A stretch of DNA of 14,863 nt. Source: a bacterium (GTDB lineage: Bacteria > Vulcanimicrobiota > Vulcanimicrobiia > Vulcanimicrobiales > SCRA01). The translations under genes were made by a program, and so were the position numbers. Positions within the stretch are counted from its first letter, which is position 1; the number at the start of each line of letters is the position of its first letter. The stretch covers positions 1 to 14,863 of the forward strand of contig SCRI01000052.1 of assembly GCA_004298675.1 (NCBI GenBank). Direction: 5' to 3'. Shown here in pieces: positions 12,691-14,863 of this stretch. The notes under the pieces were generated by a model. The model had not been told where the DNA came from and did no database searches. It worked only from the letters and a program-made list of their open reading frames with translations.

Positions 12691-14863
12691 ATGAAGTTCG
12701 CCGATTTCGCGATGCAGCACGCACGCGGCATACTCGTCACGCTCTTGGTCCTCGTCGTCCTAGGCCTTGTCTCCGTCGGCTCGTTGCCGATGTCCATCTA
12801 TCCGCGAGTGGCGTTTGCACGCGTCGTCATCGTCGCGGGGAACGGGGAGATGACGCCGGCGCAGGTACAGCAGAATATCACGCGCCCCATCGAGCAAGCC
12901 GTATCTACCGTGATCGGGGTTCAGCTCGTTCAGGGGAATACCGCCCAGGACGCCGCACAAGTGTCGATTACCTTCGATCCGAAGATCGACGTCAACCTAG
13001 ATCTGCAGCGCGTCAACGCCGCCCTCACGCAAGGGAGCGCAGCGCTGCCCCCGGGCACCAACGTCTCAGCCCAGATCGTCAATCCGAACATCTTTCCGGT
13101 TCTCGGATACGTGGTCAAGATCCCAGGCAGATCGATGACCCAGACGCGAGATATCAGTGAGTACCAGCTGCGCCCATTGCTGACCGGCCTACCGGGGATC
13201 GCGCAGGTTCGCACGATCGGTGGGCGGTTAAAGGAATACTGGGTCTCCGCCGACCCGCGGCAGGCTGCGGCTCTCGAGATACCGTTGGACAGCATCGCAA
13301 ACGCTATTGCAGCGAACAACCAGGTCACCGCCATCGGTCATTTCAACGCGTTCGATCAACGCCCGATCGTGCTTGTAAGCGGCGCACCCAGGAGTCCGGA
13401 AGACATCGCTGCGATCGTGGTGGATAATCGTCATGGGACGCCCATAACGGTTGGGCAGCTGGCAAGCGTCCACGAGGCCCTCCAGCCGCAGACGTCGATT
13501 GTTTCCGCGCACGGCGGGGACGCGGTGCTGCTCAACGTGTATGCCCAGCCCGGCGGGAACATCGTTCGGATCTACGACGAGGCTAACGCCGTGCTCCAGC
13601 ACGAGGTACGTGCGCTTCCGCCCGGAGCGAGCATTGAGCCGTACTGGAACCAGGCGACGCTCGTGGGGGATGCGGTGAAGAATCTCCGCGACGCGATCAT
13701 CGTCGGGGCGCTGCTTGCGGTAGCGGTTATATGGCTATTTCTGGGGTCCATTCGCAGCACGCTCGTCGCCGCCACGGTGATTCCACTGGTCATCGTCATC
13801 GCATTTTTTTTCATGCGTCTGGCAGGTCAGGGCCTCAACCTGATGACCCTAGGTGCGCTGGCGATCGGCGTGGGCCTGGTGATCGTGGATGCGATCTTCG
13901 TCGTGGAGAACATATGGCGGCATCTGCAGGCAGGTGAGGGCCGCGTGGCCGCCGTCCGGAGTGCAATGGGCGATATCGCCGCCCCAATGATCGGTTCCAC
14001 GGTCACGACGATCGTCGTGTTCGTGCCGATGGCGTTACTGTCGGGTGTGACCGGCGCATTCTTCGTCGCGCTCTCGGTCACGCTTACGATCGCGCTGGCG
14101 CTCTCGCTCCTCTTCGCGCTCTACGTGACCCCACTGCTGTCTGCGTATTTCATACGTGTCCGCGAGCCCGGCGCCGCCCAGCGCACGCCTGCCGGCCAGC
14201 GTGTGATGGCGTGGCTGCTAGCCCGGTACGAGCCCGCGCTGCGTTGGATGCTGCATCACCGCGGCGCCGCCTATGGCATGACGGCCGCCGTGGTCTTGGT
14301 TACCGTGCTGCTCGCCCGCGGTCTAGGCGCGGACTTCATGCCGGCGATGGATGAGGGTGCCTTCGAGCTGAACTTCACGATGCCGCCGGGCACGTCTCTG
14401 GAGGAGACCGGCCATGCACTGAAACAACTCGAGAACATCCTCGGCAAGAATCCGAACATCACGAGCTACGGTGCGCTCACCGGTCTGGACCCATCGGGTT
14501 TCTTTCCCGCATCAGAAAGTTCGGGCAACGTGCGCGCGACGCTGTTGGAGCGCGATCGGCGCCAAGGCAAGGAGGGCGCCGACGAAATTTTTGATGATCT
14601 CCGCGCGCAGATTACGGCGAGGCTTCCGATTGTGAGGTTCACGATCACGCAGATCCTGCAAGATCTGCTGAACGATCTATCGAATGCGCCGGCGACGATC
14701 GAGATCAAGGTATTCGGAAACGATCAGGACGAGCTGATGCGGATCGCGCGGCAGGTCGACCAGCGGATCTCCAGAGTCCCCGGTGTCGTCGACGACTTCG
14801 ATGGGATCGTATATTCGAACCCCAATACGTTGGTGCGGTTGCGCCCTTATGCAGGCAGTCGAG
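12691..14863 (+). CDS. RND efflux permease, N-terminal 724 residues (partial)
   Basis: The frame opens at ATG 12691 and has no stop before the right edge; RND permeases are usually about 1,030 residues. Helix 1 follows MKFADFAMQHARGILVTLL. The porter domain contains PRVAFARVVIVAGNGEMTP and ITRPIEQAVSTVIGVQ. Helices 2-6 run from about residue 333, including MTLGALAIGVGLVIVDAIFVVENI (TM4). GADFMPAMDEGAFE begins the second porter half. These proton-driven inner-membrane pumps export drugs, metals or lipids with an adaptor and outer-membrane channel. In TM4 only Asp400 is present; the usual preceding Asp is Val399. No adaptor gene lies upstream. Its divergent blaI/M56 neighbours probably regulate it. 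Confidence 0.92.
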   Translation, partial: MKFADFAMQHARGILVTLLVLVVLGLVSVGSLPMSIYPRVAFARVVIVAGNGEMTPAQVQQNITRPIEQAVSTVIGVQLVQGNTAQDAAQVSITFDPKIDVNLDLQRVNAALTQGSAALPPGTNVSAQIVNPNIFPVLGYVVKIPGRSMTQTRDISEYQLRPLLTGLPGIAQVRTIGGRLKEYWVSADPRQAAALEIPLDSIANAIAANNQVTAIGHFNAFDQRPIVLVSGAPRSPEDIAAIVVDNRHGTPITVGQLASVHEALQPQTSIVSAHGGDAVLLNVYAQPGGNIVRIYDEANAVLQHEVRALPPGASIEPYWNQATLVGDAVKNLRDAIIVGALLAVAVIWLFLGSIRSTLVAATVIPLVIVIAFFFMRLAGQGLNLMTLGALAIGVGLVIVDAIFVVENIWRHLQAGEGRVAAVRSAMGDIAAPMIGSTVTTIVVFVPMALLSGVTGAFFVALSVTLTIALALSLLFALYVTPLLSAYFIRVREPGAAQRTPAGQRVMAWLLARYEPALRWMLHHRGAAYGMTAAVVLVTVLLARGLGADFMPAMDEGAFELNFTMPPGTSLEETGHALKQLENILGKNPNITSYGALTGLDPSGFFPASESSGNVRATLLERDRRQGKEGADEIFDDLRAQITARLPIVRFTITQILQDLLNDLSNAPATIEIKVFGNDQDELMRIARQVDQRISRVPGVVDDFDGIVYSNPNTLVRLRPYAGSR

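Noticed and set aside
12636-13160. 174-codon plus-strand frame
   Set aside because: Overlaps the RND permease in another frame; the permease frame shows clear family motifs.
1-14863. CRISPR arrays, insertion sequences, attachment-site duplication of the tRNA 3' end
   Set aside because: No regular repeat-spacer pattern, no transposase or integrase, and no second copy of the tRNA-Asn 3' end was seen.

Overview
This window is high-GC bacterial DNA from what looks like a free-living, probably Gram-negative organism: an RND inner-membrane pump, Sec-type signal peptides and a CcdA-type protein all point that way. Phylogeny cannot be fixed by eye. The mix of BlaI/M56, ABC1 kinase, GH130 and RND genes would suit an uncultured environmental lineage such as Eremiobacterota, but that is only a guess. 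No insertion sequence, phage gene, rRNA or CRISPR array was found, and no stretch over about 300 bases lacks a gene or RNA.

Layout. (1) 1-380: a possible gene start leaving the left edge on the minus strand, then tRNA-Asn(GUU) with encoded CCA and a terminator-like hairpin. (2) 464-3312: a redox-stress module. A NemR-like TetR regulator (minus) diverges from a plus-strand row: CPYC peroxiredoxin-like protein, 45-residue exported peptide, C-terminal half of a CcdA-like protein, zinc-free quinone oxidoreductase. The two divergent sigma70-type promoters each carry TGGTCCA at the same place in a 17-bp spacer, so one regulator probably controls both. (3) 3526-10058: a minus-strand block read from right to left: ABC1/UbiB-like kinase, OmpR-type response regulator, histidine kinase, exported Cys/His protein, small glycine-rich membrane protein and, after a 246-bp gap with a perfect 17-bp inverted repeat, a Cu(I) P1B-1 ATPase. 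The block suggests envelope or copper stress sensing linked to copper export. (4) 10230-11369: a GH130-type glycosidase or phosphorylase. (5) 11390-14863: a BlaI/M56 pair (minus) divergent from an RND permease that runs off the right edge; this resembles BlaR1/BlaI control applied to an efflux pump.

The best candidates for something undescribed are the paired operators in the redox module, the stand-alone half-CcdA coupled to a tiny exported peptide, the kinase/two-component/copper block, and the BlaI/M56/RND divergon whose pump has lost one of the usual TM4 aspartates. All calls come from reading the sequence; no database search was run.
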